In this document: one piece after another, positions 56,208 through 64,000 of the stretch
How the letters are laid out: the number at the start of each line of letters is the position of its first letter
Position numbering within the stretch: the stretch's first letter is position 1
Notes under the pieces: generated by a model
What the model was told of the DNA's origin: nothing
Seen by the model: only the letters and a program-made list of their open reading frames with translations
The model's database searches: none
Position numbers and translations under genes: made by a program
NCBI RefSeq assembly: GCF_000716535.1
Contig: NZ_JNWV01000029.1
Location: 120,710 to 184,709, forward strand
Direction: 5' to 3'
Source: Streptomyces flaveolus
GTDB taxonomy: Bacteria; Actinomycetota; Actinomycetes; Streptomycetales; Streptomycetaceae
DNA length: 64,000 nt

Positions 56208-57392
56208 CTACGGGAGCGCCAGCATCCGCTCCAGGGCCAGCTTGGCGAACGCCTCCGTCTCCTTGTCGACCTCGATGCGGTTGACCAGGTTGCCGTCGGC
56301 CAGGGACTCCAGCGCCCAGACCAGGTGGGGGAGGTCGATGCGGTTCATCGTCGAGCAGAAGCAGACCGTCTTGTCGAGGAAGACGATCTCCTTGCCCTCG
56401 GGAGCGAAACGGTTCGCCAGGCGGCGGACCAGGTTCAGCTCGGTGCCGATGGCCCACTTGGAGCCGGCCGGGGCGGCCTCCAGCGCCTTGATGATGTACT
56501 CGGTCGAACCGACGTAGTCCGCCGCCGCCACGACCTCGTGCTTGCACTCCGGGTGGACCAGCACGTTCACGTCGGGGATGCGCGCGCGCACGTCGTTGAC
56601 CGAGTCCAGGCTGAAGCGGCCGTGGACCGAGCAGTGGCCCCGCCACAGGATCATCTTCGCGTCCCGCAGCTCCTGAGCGGTCAGCCCGCCGTTCGGCTTG
56701 TGCGGGTTGTAGACCACGCAGTCGTCCAGGGACATCCCCATGTCACGGACGGCGGTGTTGCGGCCCAGGTGCTGGTCCGGCAGGAAGAGGACCTTCTCAC
56801 CCTGCTCGAAGGCCCAGTCGAGGGCGCGCTTGGCGTTGGAGGAGGTGCAGATCGTGCCACCGTGCTTGCCGGTGAACGCCTTGATGTCGGCGGAGGAGTT
56901 CATGTACGACACCGGGACCACCTGCTCGGCGATGCCCGCCTCGGTCAGCACGTCCCAGCACTCCGCGACCTGCTCGGCCGTCGCCATGTCGGCCATGGAG
57001 CAGCCGGCGGCGAGGTCGGGCAGGACGACCTTCTGGTCGTCGGTGGTCAGGATGTCCGCCGACTCGGCCATGAAGTGCACACCGCAGAAGACGATGTACT
57101 CGGCCTCCGGGCGCGCGGCCGCGTCCCGGGCCAGCTTGAAGGAGTCGCCCGTGACGTCCGCGAACTGGATGACCTCGTCACGCTGGTAGTGGTGGCCGAG
57201 GACGAAGACCTTGTCGCCGAGCCGGGCCTTGGCGGCGCGGGCACGCTCGACCAGGTCGGGGTCGGAGGGCGACGGCAGGTCTCCGGGACACTCGACGCCC
57301 CGCTCGCTCTTCGGGTCGGCCTCGCGGCCGAGCAGCAGCAGGGCGAGCGGAGTCGGCTGCACGTCGAGCTCCGGGGTCTGGGCGGTGGTCAC
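56208..57392 (-). CDS. nadA: Quinolinate synthase
   Basis: 394 residues from the second of two in-frame GTG codons, which is best spaced from AGAAAGG. NadA condenses iminoaspartate with dihydroxyacetone phosphate to form quinolinate in NAD synthesis, using a [4Fe-4S] cluster. Motifs are VFVLGHHYQRDEVIQFADV, IVFCGVHFMAESADIL, VVSYMN-like VPVSYMNSSADIKAF and KTVCFCSTMNRIDLPHL, which supply cluster cysteines. nadB and nadC are not adjacent. An A-type Fe-S carrier gene is divergent from it, and a 44-bp imperfect palindrome lies in the shared promoter region. Confidence 0.95.
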   Translation of the reverse strand: MTTAQTPELDVQPTPLALLLLGREADPKSERGVECPGDLPSPSDPDLVERARAAKARLGDKVFVLGHHYQRDEVIQFADVTGDSFKLARDAAARPEAEYIVFCGVHFMAESADILTTDDQKVVLPDLAAGCSMADMATAEQVAECWDVLTEAGIAEQVVPVSYMNSSADIKAFTGKHGGTICTSSNAKRALDWAFEQGEKVLFLPDQHLGRNTAVRDMGMSLDDCVVYNPHKPNGGLTAQELRDAKMILWRGHCSVHGRFSLDSVNDVRARIPDVNVLVHPECKHEVVAAADYVGSTEYIIKALEAAPAGSKWAIGTELNLVRRLANRFAPEGKEIVFLDKTVCFCSTMNRIDLPHLVWALESLADGNLVNRIEVDKETEAFAKLALERMLALP

Positions 57393-57444
57393 GACACGCA
57401 CCCTTTCTACTTTTCGTCTAACTGACGCTATCTATCATAACCGG

Positions 57445-57488
57445 TTCACGTCACTTTGACGATGGCCATAGCGTCCATGTGACGTGAA
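57445..57488. promoter_or_regulatory. Large palindrome in the nadA upstream region
   Basis: TTCACGTCAC (57445-57454) and GTGACGTGAA (57479-57488) are perfect 10-bp inverted arms. Inside them GACG (57458-57461) and CGTC (57472-57475) pair about the same centre. The near end is about 50 bp upstream of the nadA start. It is a candidate operator for a NAD or iron-sulfur regulator; I do not recognise the motif. Confidence 0.55.
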
Positions 57489-57654
57489 TCCCGCTCCAGC
57501 CCCCCACGGGCCGCTGTCGGCGCCCAGGGGCATGTGCGAGCATGAAGTCGGAAGCAAAACGCGACAACGCGAATGCCCGGCCCGGAATGAATCCGCGGAA
57601 TCGCCGGTTGCACTCGTCGGCAAGCAGTCTCCGTACAACCCGGGAGAGATGTAG

Positions 57655-58011
57655 ATGTCCGTATCGGACGAGACCACCACCGTCACCGACGGCATCATCC
57701 TGACCGACGCCGCCGCGGCCAAGGTCAAGGCCCTGCTCGACCAGGAAGGCCGCGACGACCTGGCGCTGCGCGTCGCCGTCCAGCCCGGCGGCTGCTCCGG
57801 CCTGCGCTACCAGCTCTTCTTCGACGAGCGCTCGCTCGACGGTGACGTGGAGAAGGACTTCGGCGGGGTCAAGGTCGTCACGGACCGCATGAGCGCTCCG
57901 TACCTCGGCGGTGCCACCATCGACTTCGTGGACACGATCGAGAAGCAGGGCTTCACGATCGACAACCCGAACGCGACCGGCTCCTGCGCCTGCGGCGACT
58001 CCTTCAGCTGA
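57655..58011 (+). CDS. erpA: A-type iron-sulfur carrier protein (ErpA/IscA/HesB)
   Basis: 118 residues. The three conserved cysteines are present: one in VQPGGCSGLRYQLFF and the CxC pair in GSCACGDSF at the C-terminus. The family accepts and hands on Fe-S clusters to apo-enzymes. Local clients could include NadA (divergent neighbour) and LipA. The start ATG is preceded by GGGAGAGATGTAG. It is followed by a strong terminator. Confidence 0.93.
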   Translation: MSVSDETTTVTDGIILTDAAAAKVKALLDQEGRDDLALRVAVQPGGCSGLRYQLFFDERSLDGDVEKDFGGVKVVTDRMSAPYLGGATIDFVDTIEKQGFTIDNPNATGSCACGDSFS

Positions 58012-58050
58012 GCCGACGGCCGGCAGATCCGTACGGTCTGACGGTCGAGA

Positions 58051-58084
58051 AAGGCGGCGGTCCCCTTCCGGGGGCCGCCGCCTT
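58051..58084. terminator. Terminator after the Fe-S carrier gene
   Basis: AAGGCGGCGG (58051-58060) pairs with CCGCCGCCTT (58075-58084), and inner CCCC with GGGG, around TTCC. It stands between convergent genes, ending 13 bases from the stop of the membrane protein gene. Confidence 0.85.
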
Positions 58085-58096
58085 CACTTTGCCCGG

Positions 58097-59626
58097 TCAG
58101 CGCGCCTGCGCCGACGCGTCCGGCCGCAGCGAGCCCGGCTTCGCCTTCGGGATCGCCTTGCCGTCCGTGCCGACCACCGCCCGCCCGTCCAGCGGCGCGT
58201 CCAGCGTCACGGTCTTCACGTACTCCTTGGCGATCAGGATGCACACCCGGCCCGGCCAGGGCCGCTCGGTGACCGTCACCGTCACCCGGCCGGCGCTCTC
58301 CCGCGCCGACGTCTTGTAGTCGGCGCAGACCCCGCCGTAGAAGCTCAGGTTCAGCGTCCGCCCGTCCGCCGTGTAGGCGTTCACCTTCACGCTCCGGCTC
58401 TCCCCGGGCGCCTGGGACGGCTGGGAGGGCCGCGGCGCCGGGGACGCGGACGCCGAGGCCAGGTAGGCCGGGTCGACCGCGGGATACGTCACGGTGAACG
58501 CGCCGCCCGCCGTCGACCCCCGCACCTGGAACAGCCAGGACGGCACCAGCGTCTGCCGCCCGCCGACGGAGTGCGCGGCCAGCCCGAACACCGCCTTCTC
58601 GACCGTCACCGTCTCCCGGGCCGCCTTCGGTGCCCCCGTGGACGCTCCGCACGGCTGCTCCAGCCGGTCCTTCAGCGGCTCCGGGCTCGCGCACCCGCCG
58701 ATCCCCATCCGGTGGTCGCCCTTCGCCGCCCCGTTCATCAGCTCCAGCGTCTTCGCGGCGCCCACCACGGGATACGTGTCACCCTTCACCGGCGCCGCCA
58801 GCAGCCCGTGACCGCCGACCAGTTCGCCGCCGCGGTCGACGGTCAGGCCGGTCGTCCAGCCGTACGTGGGCAGCCCGCCGACCACCGGGTCGGCGTTGAC
58901 CACCCGCCGGGCGCCCATGACCTGGCTCGCGTCGAGCTTCGCGTCGTCCAGCCCGGCCGCCTTCAGCACCGGTGCCGCCGCCTTCTCGGCGTCGGCCACG
59001 CTCACCGGGTCGCCGGCCGGAGCGCCCGGGTCCTGCGCGCAGACGGTCACCTTCCGGCAGTTGTCGGTGCCGGGCGCGTACCGGTCGAAGCTCCAGCCGC
59101 CCGGCGCGTCCCGGTTCACCGTCAGCTTCGGGCCGGAGCCGTCCTGGCCGCCGACCCGCCAGATGCGCCCCTCGGCCACCGGCGCGCCGTCGACCCCGAG
59201 CGCCTTCGCCAGCCGGACCACCTGATCCCGGCCGACCTCGGCCCCCGGCTCGTACACCGGCGCGGAGCCGGGCCCGTCGGGCAGTTCCCCCCGCGCCACG
59301 TACCGGGCGCCGTACGGATCCGGCTCGCCGGGCGCGATGCCGCCGGTGCCGCTGTTCGCCCAGCCGTCCAGGGCGAGCGGCGGGGGAGTGCCGGGCCCGC
59401 CGGGTGCGGCGGCATCGCCCGCACGGCCGTCCGTGCCGTGGCCCGCGGCGAGGTACGCGCCACCGCCGCCGATCAGCAGGACGGCCGCGGTGGCGACCGT
59501 GACGATGACGGCGGTGGGTCGTCGACCACTGCTCCGCCCCGGTTCCGCCGTCGTCGACCGCGGGTCCGTGGGGGACTGCTCGCGCTCCTCGGGGGCGCCG
59601 GAGTTCTCAGACCGCTCGGTGTTCAC
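58097..59626 (-). CDS. Membrane-anchored extracytoplasmic protein, function unknown
   Basis: 509 residues from a GTG behind AGGAG. A charged, disordered N-terminus (about 36 residues) is followed by a single membrane helix (AVIVTVATAAVLLIGGGGAYLA), so most of the protein lies outside the cell. The extracytoplasmic part contains four cysteines (DNCRKVTVCAQD; GIGGCASPEP with EQPCGAS) and a Ser/Pro/Ala-rich linker around residue 410. I recognise no catalytic motif. Similar proteins occur at this locus in other streptomycetes. Confidence 0.72.
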   Translation of the reverse strand: MNTERSENSGAPEEREQSPTDPRSTTAEPGRSSGRRPTAVIVTVATAAVLLIGGGGAYLAAGHGTDGRAGDAAAPGGPGTPPPLALDGWANSGTGGIAPGEPDPYGARYVARGELPDGPGSAPVYEPGAEVGRDQVVRLAKALGVDGAPVAEGRIWRVGGQDGSGPKLTVNRDAPGGWSFDRYAPGTDNCRKVTVCAQDPGAPAGDPVSVADAEKAAAPVLKAAGLDDAKLDASQVMGARRVVNADPVVGGLPTYGWTTGLTVDRGGELVGGHGLLAAPVKGDTYPVVGAAKTLELMNGAAKGDHRMGIGGCASPEPLKDRLEQPCGASTGAPKAARETVTVEKAVFGLAAHSVGGRQTLVPSWLFQVRGSTAGGAFTVTYPAVDPAYLASASASPAPRPSQPSQAPGESRSVKVNAYTADGRTLNLSFYGGVCADYKTSARESAGRVTVTVTERPWPGRVCILIAKEYVKTVTLDAPLDGRAVVGTDGKAIPKAKPGSLRPDASAQAR

Positions 59627-59726
59627 CGCATCGCTCCTCGCTGGATCGTGTCCCGCGTCCCCTGCGCGGGGGACGGCGATGGGACGCGGTAGGGGAGCGC
59701 GCGGTTCCCGGGCTCGCGCCCCGCGG

Positions 59727-59936
59727 TCAGTCGCCGTAGTCGGACATCGCGTCCAGCAGCCGGGCGGACCGCGCGGGCACGCGCACCCCGTGGATCAGGG
59801 ACGGCGGCACCGGCCGGGACTCGGCGTGCTCCGGGACCGCCCAGTGCGGCGCCATCCGGGCGCAGTCGCCGCGCAGCGCGGCGAGGTCGCCGTCGGAATC
59901 GGCCGGGGCGGAAGAGGTGACCTTGAGGTTCGTCAT
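59727..59936 (-). CDS. Small hypothetical protein
   Basis: 69 residues beginning MTNLKVTSSAPADSDGDLAAL. It is Arg/Ala/Pro-rich with no hydrophobic segment, and it ends ARSARLLDAMSDYGD. The ribosome binding site is weak. The sequence seems to have protein-like composition with GC-rich third positions, but I recognise no family. It could be spurious. Confidence 0.5.
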   Translation of the reverse strand: MTNLKVTSSAPADSDGDLAALRGDCARMAPHWAVPEHAESRPVPPSLIHGVRVPARSARLLDAMSDYGD

Positions 59937-60119
59937 GCCCGCACCGTAGGCACGGCCCGGGCTGCGGCAAAAGAGCTACTATCGGGTAGTTTTGCCAGCT
60001 TCAGTGGCAGCTTCCGACCGGGTAGCGTGAACTGTCAATCCGCCCTCCCGCCTCCCACCACCGCCCTTCCAACGAGCGCTCACGCGCGCACCTTCTTATT
60101 TCCGCAGGAGAATCCCGTC

Positions 60120-61094
60120 GTGCGCATCGCAGTCACCGGCTCCATCGCCACCGACCATCTCATGACCTTCCCCGGCCGCTTCGCCGACCAGTTCGTCGCG
60201 GACCAGCTGCACACGGTTTCGCTCTCCTTCCTGGTCGACAACCTCGACGTACGCCGGGGCGGCGTCGGCGCCAACATCGCCTTCGGCATGGGCCAGCTCG
60301 GCACCGAGCCCATCCTGGTCGGCGCCGCCGGCTTCGACTTCGACGAGTACCGGGCCTGGCTCGACCGGCACGGCGTCGACACCGAATCGGTCCGCATCTC
60401 CGAGACCCTGCACACCGCCCGCTTCGTGTGCACCACCGACTCCGACCACAACCAGATCGGCTCCTTCTACACCGGCGCGATGAGCGAGGCCCGGCTGATC
60501 GAGCTGAAGACGGTCGCCGACCGCGTGGGCGGCCTCGACCTGGTCCTCATCGGTGCCGACGACCCCGAGGCGATGCTCCGCCACACCGAGGAGTGCCGCT
60601 CCCGGAACATCCCGTTCGCCGCCGACTTCTCCCAGCAGATCGCCCGGATGGGGGGCGAGGAGATCCGGATACTGCTGGACGGCGCGACCTACCTCTTCTC
60701 CAACGAGTACGAGAAGGGGCTCATCGAGTCCAAGACCGGCTGGAGCGACGCGGAGATCCTGGCCAAGGTCGGCCACCGGGTCACCACGCTCGGCTCCCGG
60801 GGCGTACGCATCGAGCGGAGCGGCGAGGACCCGATCGAGGTCGGCTGCCCGGAGGAGGAGCGCAAGGCCGACCCCACGGGCGTCGGCGACGCCTTCCGCG
60901 CGGGATTCCTGTCGGGGCTGGCCTGGGGCGTCTCCCTGGAGCGCGCCGCCCAGGTGGGCTGCATGCTGGCCACACTGGTCATCGAGACCGTGGGAACGCA
61001 GGAGTACCAGTTGCGGCGCGGCCACTTCATGGAGCGGTTCGTGAAGGCGTACGGCGACGAGGCCGGTCAGGAAGTGCGGGCCCACCTGAGCTGA
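60120..61094 (+). CDS. PfkB-family carbohydrate/nucleoside kinase (adenosine kinase-like)
   Basis: 324 residues from a GTG behind GCAGGAG. PfkB features are the N-terminal IAVTGSIATDHLMTFPGRF, the substrate-site VRRGGVGANIAFGMGQLG (signature 1) and the catalytic anion hole ADPTGVGDAFRAGFLSGLAW (signature 2 with the base Asp). The N-terminal segment with FLVDNLDVRRGG is most like actinobacterial adenosine kinases. Substrate cannot be fixed by sequence alone; ribokinase or adenosine kinase are both plausible. The upstream 180-bp leader is pyrimidine-rich. Confidence 0.87.
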   Translation: MRIAVTGSIATDHLMTFPGRFADQFVADQLHTVSLSFLVDNLDVRRGGVGANIAFGMGQLGTEPILVGAAGFDFDEYRAWLDRHGVDTESVRISETLHTARFVCTTDSDHNQIGSFYTGAMSEARLIELKTVADRVGGLDLVLIGADDPEAMLRHTEECRSRNIPFAADFSQQIARMGGEEIRILLDGATYLFSNEYEKGLIESKTGWSDAEILAKVGHRVTTLGSRGVRIERSGEDPIEVGCPEEERKADPTGVGDAFRAGFLSGLAWGVSLERAAQVGCMLATLVIETVGTQEYQLRRGHFMERFVKAYGDEAGQEVRAHLS

Positions 61095-61167
61095 GGCCGG
61101 CCGACTGCTCGTCCGCCGCGGGCGGTGCGTCGTCGGGTGCACGCGCCCGTCCGGGGCCGCGCCCCCC

Positions 61168-62544
61168 TCAGCTCGTCCGGCGCACCAGATACGCCGTTCC
61201 CCTCTCCGCCGGCTCCTCCCCGACGTACTCCTGCCCTCGCATCTCGCACCACGCCGGGATGTCCAGGCGGGCCGCCTCGTCGTCGGAGAGGACCCGGACG
61301 GTCCCGCCCACCGGCACCCGGCCGAACACCTTCGCCAGTTCGATGACCGGAATCGGGCAGCGCTTGCCGAGGGAGTCGACGACCAGCTCCTCCGGGCTCC
61401 CCTGGGTGACCGGCGCGGGGGCGCCCAGCTTCTCGCGCACTCCGGCCACCACCCCGGGCAGCACCTCCAGGAACCGCTCCACGTCCGCCTCCGCCGTGCC
61501 GGCCGGCAGGGACACCCGTACGTTCCCCTCGCTCAGCACCCCCATCGCCTTCAGCACATGGCTGGGAGTCAGCGTGCTGCTCGTGCAGGAGGAACCGGAG
61601 GAGACCGAGAAGCCGGCCCGGTCCAGCTCGTGCAGCAAGGCCTCGCCGTCGACGTAGAGGCAGGAGAACGTGACGATCCCGGGCAGCCGGCGCACGGCGT
61701 CGCCGACCACCTCCACGTCCGGCACCAGCTCCGGCACCCGCGCCCGGATCCGCTCCGTCAGCCCCCGCAGCCGTACCGCCTCCTGGGCCGCCTCGGCCCG
61801 CACCGCGCGCAGCGAGGCCACGGCCGCCACGATCGCCGGGATGTTCTCGAACCCGGGCGCCCGCCCCGACTCCCGTTCGTCCACCGGCCCTTGGGCGGCG
61901 AACCGCGCGCCCTTGCGCACGACGAGCAGCCCGACCCCCGACGGCCCGCCCCACTTGTGCGCGCTGGCCGCGAGCAGCGACCAGTCGCCCTCGACCGGTC
62001 CCCAGCCCAGCGACTGCGCCGCGTCGACCAGCAGGGGCACCCCGGCCGCCCGGCACACCTCGGCCACCTCGGCCACCGGCTGCACGGTCCCCACCTCGTG
62101 GTTGGCCGACTGCAGGCACGCCAGGGCGGTGTCCGCGCGGAGCGCGGCCTCGTATCCGGAGGGGTCGACGGCTCCCGCCCGGTCGACGGCCACCCGGGTG
62201 ACGGCCCCACCCTCCGCCTCGAACACCTCCGCCGAATGGAGTACGGAGGAGTGTTCGACGGACGACACGATCAGGTGGCGTCCCACCCGCCGGCGTCCGG
62301 CCAACGCCCCCGCGACCCCCGTGTGCAGGGCCCGGGTGCCGGACGACGTGAACACCACCTCGTCCGCACGGCAGCCGACGGCCTCGGCAACCGCCTCCCG
62401 CGAGGCGTCCAGCAACATCCGCGCCTTGCGTCCCTCCCGGTAGAGCCGGGCGGGATCGGCCCATCCTTCATCCAAAGAGGCCAACAGCGCCTGATGGGCG
62501 ACGGGATGGAGAGGAACGGCGGAGGCAGCGTCAAAGTAGGCCAT
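61168..62544 (-). CDS. Cysteine desulfurase fused to a TusA-like sulfur carrier domain
   Basis: 458 residues, about 70 longer than ordinary IscS/NifS. The PLP-dependent domain (1-375) has HSSVLHSAEVFE, the PLP lysine in LAASAHKWGGPSG and the active-site Cys in SVSSGSSCTSSTLTPSHV. The C-terminal 75 residues are a TusA/SirA domain with the sulfur-accepting cysteine in DSLGKRCPIPVIELAKV. The fusion implies direct transfer of persulfide from desulfurase to carrier for Fe-S, thio-cofactor or tRNA thiolation. It lies between a kinase gene and the cytochrome oxidase genes. Confidence 0.92.
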   Translation of the reverse strand: MAYFDAASAVPLHPVAHQALLASLDEGWADPARLYREGRKARMLLDASREAVAEAVGCRADEVVFTSSGTRALHTGVAGALAGRRRVGRHLIVSSVEHSSVLHSAEVFEAEGGAVTRVAVDRAGAVDPSGYEAALRADTALACLQSANHEVGTVQPVAEVAEVCRAAGVPLLVDAAQSLGWGPVEGDWSLLAASAHKWGGPSGVGLLVVRKGARFAAQGPVDERESGRAPGFENIPAIVAAVASLRAVRAEAAQEAVRLRGLTERIRARVPELVPDVEVVGDAVRRLPGIVTFSCLYVDGEALLHELDRAGFSVSSGSSCTSSTLTPSHVLKAMGVLSEGNVRVSLPAGTAEADVERFLEVLPGVVAGVREKLGAPAPVTQGSPEELVVDSLGKRCPIPVIELAKVFGRVPVGGTVRVLSDDEAARLDIPAWCEMRGQEYVGEEPAERGTAYLVRRTS

Positions 62545-62575
62545 ACGGCAACGCTAGACCGCCCGTCAGGGCAGT

Positions 62576-62650
62576 GCCCCGAAGGGGCGCGAGGCGGTGA
62601 CATCAGCGGCTCCGCCGCGGGGCGCGACCAGCCACGATGACCCCGCAGCC
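62576..62650. repeat. Full copy of a dispersed intergenic palindromic repeat
   Basis: GCCCC-GAA-GGGGC (62576-62588) is followed by GCGGC-TCC-GCCGC (62606-62618) and GGCGCGACCAGCCACGATGA. The CCCCGAAGGGGCGCGAG core matches 38155-38171 exactly. It occupies the divergent gap upstream of the desulfurase and ctaC genes. An ATG inside it (62637) opens the ctaC frame but is part of the repeat, not a start. Confidence 0.65.
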
Positions 62651-62825
62651 GCCAATCAAGCGAACCACCCGAGTTAGTAGGCACCCCTCCCCGCGAACCC
62701 TCGGAGAGGGTGGGCTAGGGTTTGGTCCGCATAAACATCCAAACCCCTGCCCGACGCAGGGCGGCGACCGACCAGCGAGAAGGCCGCAGCCGACCGCGCG
62801 GGCGAGACTCTCGGGAAGGCGCTAC

Positions 62826-63785
62826 GTGAGTCCCAACGGCTCCGACCGCTCGCCGCGGCGCCCGATGCGGCGGAAGCTGCTGCAGGCACTGACCGCGGGC
62901 CTGGTCCTGGCGACCGCAACCGGTTGCACATACAAGGACTTCCCCCGCCTTGGCATGCCCACCCCGACCACGGAAGAGGCTCCGCGGATCCTCTCCCTGT
63001 GGCAGGGCTCCTGGGCTGCCGCGCTCGCCGTCGGCGTGCTGGTGTGGGGTCTGATCCTGTGGAGCGCGATGTTCCACCGGCGCAGCCGTACCAAGGTCGA
63101 GGTTCCCCCTCAGACCCGGTACAACATGCCGATCGAGGCCCTGTACACGGTGGTCCCGATCATCATCATCTCGGTGCTCTTCTACTTCACGGCCCGGGAC
63201 GAGTCGAAGCTCCTGGACACCTCGAAGAAGCCCGACGTCACGGTCAACGTGGTCGGCTTCCAGTGGAGCTGGGGCTTCAACTACATCGAGAACGTCCCTG
63301 GTTCCTCCGGCGACGCCAGGACCGACAAGAACCTGGACGCCATCCCGGACCGGCTCAAGGACCAGTTCCCGGCCAACGCCGGCGGTGTCTACGACGTCGG
63401 CACGCCCGGCACGCGGAACCCGCAGACGAACAACCCCGGCCCGACGCTCTGGCTGCCCAAGGGCAAGACGGTCCGCTTCGTCCTGACCTCGCGTGATGTC
63501 ATCCACTCCTTCTGGGTGGTGCCGTTCCTGATGAAGCAGGACGTCATCCCCGGTCACACCAACGCCTTCCAGGTGACCCCCAACAAGGAGGGCACCTTCC
63601 TCGGCAAGTGCGCCGAACTCTGCGGCGTCGACCACTCCCGGATGCTGTTCAACGTGAAGGTCGTCTCCCCGGAGCGCTACGCGCAGCACCTCAAGGAGCT
63701 CGCGAAGAAGGGGCAGACCGGTTACATCCCGGCCGGCATCGCGCAGACGAGCCACGAGAAGAACCAGAGGACGAACAACCTGTGA
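62826..63785 (+). CDS. ctaC: Cytochrome c oxidase subunit II (lipoprotein)
   Basis: 319 residues from a GTG 6 bases after GGGAAGG. A signal peptide with lipobox ATATGC ([13 protein letters not shown]) anchors it as a lipoprotein. Two membrane helices follow ([19 protein letters not shown] and [14 protein letters not shown]). The extracytoplasmic CuA domain has the ligand motif [12 protein letters not shown] plus the aromatic electron-entry segment [13 protein letters not shown]. It receives electrons from the cytochrome bc1-c complex and passes them to subunit I. The stop overlaps the ctaD start (GTGA). Confidence 0.96.
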   Translation: MSPNGSDRSPRRPMRRKLLQALTAGLVLATATGCTYKDFPRLGMPTPTTEEAPRILSLWQGSWAAALAVGVLVWGLILWSAMFHRRSRTKVEVPPQTRYNMPIEALYTVVPIIIISVLFYFTARDESKLLDTSKKPDVTVNVVGFQWSWGFNYIENVPGSSGDARTDKNLDAIPDRLKDQFPANAGGVYDVGTPGTRNPQTNNPGPTLWLPKGKTVRFVLTSRDVIHSFWVVPFLMKQDVIPGHTNAFQVTPNKEGTFLGKCAELCGVDHSRMLFNVKVVSPERYAQHLKELAKKGQTGYIPAGIAQTSHEKNQRTNNL

Positions 63786-64000
63786 GCATCCTCAACGAAC
63801 CCCAGGGTGCCGCGGCAGCTGAAGGCTCGCACGCCGACGAGCTGCCGGTCCGGCGCAAGCAGCCCGGCAATGTCGTGGTGAAGTGGCTGACGACCACCGA
63901 TCACAAGACGATCGGCACGCTGTATCTGGCGACGTCGTTCGCGTTCTTCCTGATCGGTGGCGTGATGGCGCTCATCATGCGCGCCGAGCTGGCCCGGCCG
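63782..64000 (+). CDS. ctaD: Cytochrome c oxidase subunit I, N-terminal part
   Basis: Only the first 73 residues are in the window. The sequence starts at the GTG that overlaps the ctaC stop codon. After a hydrophilic leader it reads [20 protein letters not shown], the conserved opening of subunit I, and enters the first membrane helix ([18 protein letters not shown]). Subunit I carries the haem a and haem a3-CuB centres further on. The frame is open to the window end. Confidence 0.95.
   Translation, partial: MSILNEPQGAAAAEGSHADELPVRRKQPGNVVVKWLTTTDHKTIGTLYLATSFAFFLIGGVMALIMRAELARP

Noticed and set aside
62637..62825. Upstream ATG start for ctaC
   Set aside because: It lies within a dispersed repeat and would bury the signal peptide; the GTG at 62826 has a good ribosome binding site.

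Overview
The window is very GC-rich with strong third-position G/C bias, GTG starts and GGAGG-type ribosome binding sites. Gene order runs glnA - lipA/lipB - aceE - lpd/E2 - pepA - cobalamin genes - pspA - nadA - ctaC/ctaD. This is the conserved core-chromosome order of Streptomyces, matching from memory the S. coelicolor stretch from glnA to the cytochrome oxidase genes. Two accessory blocks interrupt it.

Region 1 (1-5774) is the right-hand part of an actinomycete integrative and conjugative element (AICE) of the prim-pol replication type. It holds the C-terminus of an FtsK/TraB-like DNA translocase, a repeat cluster suited to a transfer locus, a small membrane protein, a primase-polymerase, a P-loop ATPase, an array of TGCGTCACC repeats, an excisionase and a tyrosine integrase with a TTA codon. 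The integrase converges on glnA, and no tRNA gene is visible at the junction.

Region 2 (5920-8007) is core: glnA with a GlnR operator, then an RDD membrane protein. Region 3 (8425-17752) is a type II polyketide cluster of the spore-pigment (whiE/sch/cur) type. A FAD hydroxylase is divergent from SchA/CurD protein, cupin, KS-alpha, KS-beta, ACP, aromatase and cyclase genes; a convergent pair encodes an O-methyltransferase and a secreted beta-helix protein. The KS-beta has Glu at the usual Gln position. In S. coelicolor whiE lies elsewhere, so this location looks like relocation, insertion or a second copy.

Region 4 (17830-37989) is core again: a DUF4191 protein, lipoate synthesis (lipA, lipB), regulators, oxidoreductases, a MarP-like protease, and the pyruvate dehydrogenase parts aceE, E2 and lpd with a GntR regulator, then pepA. 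LipA/LipB make the lipoyl group carried by the E2. Region 5 (38263-49384) holds late cobalamin genes (cobS, cobT, cobU) mixed with membrane proteins, an MprF-like enzyme, methyltransferases and an HtrA-type lipoprotein protease. Region 6 (49668-56140) is an envelope/stress block: pspA-pspAA, a two-component system and an RND transporter. Region 7 (56208-64000) has nadA, an A-type Fe-S carrier, a PfkB kinase, a cysteine desulfurase fused to a TusA-like domain, and ctaC-ctaD (the latter cut by the window end).

Non-coding signals include several strong terminator hairpins, five members of dispersed intergenic palindromic repeats, operator-like palindromes upstream of lipA, lipB, aceE and nadA, and a 24-bp-period minisatellite between cobS and its neighbour. 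I saw no rRNA, tRNA, CRISPR array or insertion sequence.
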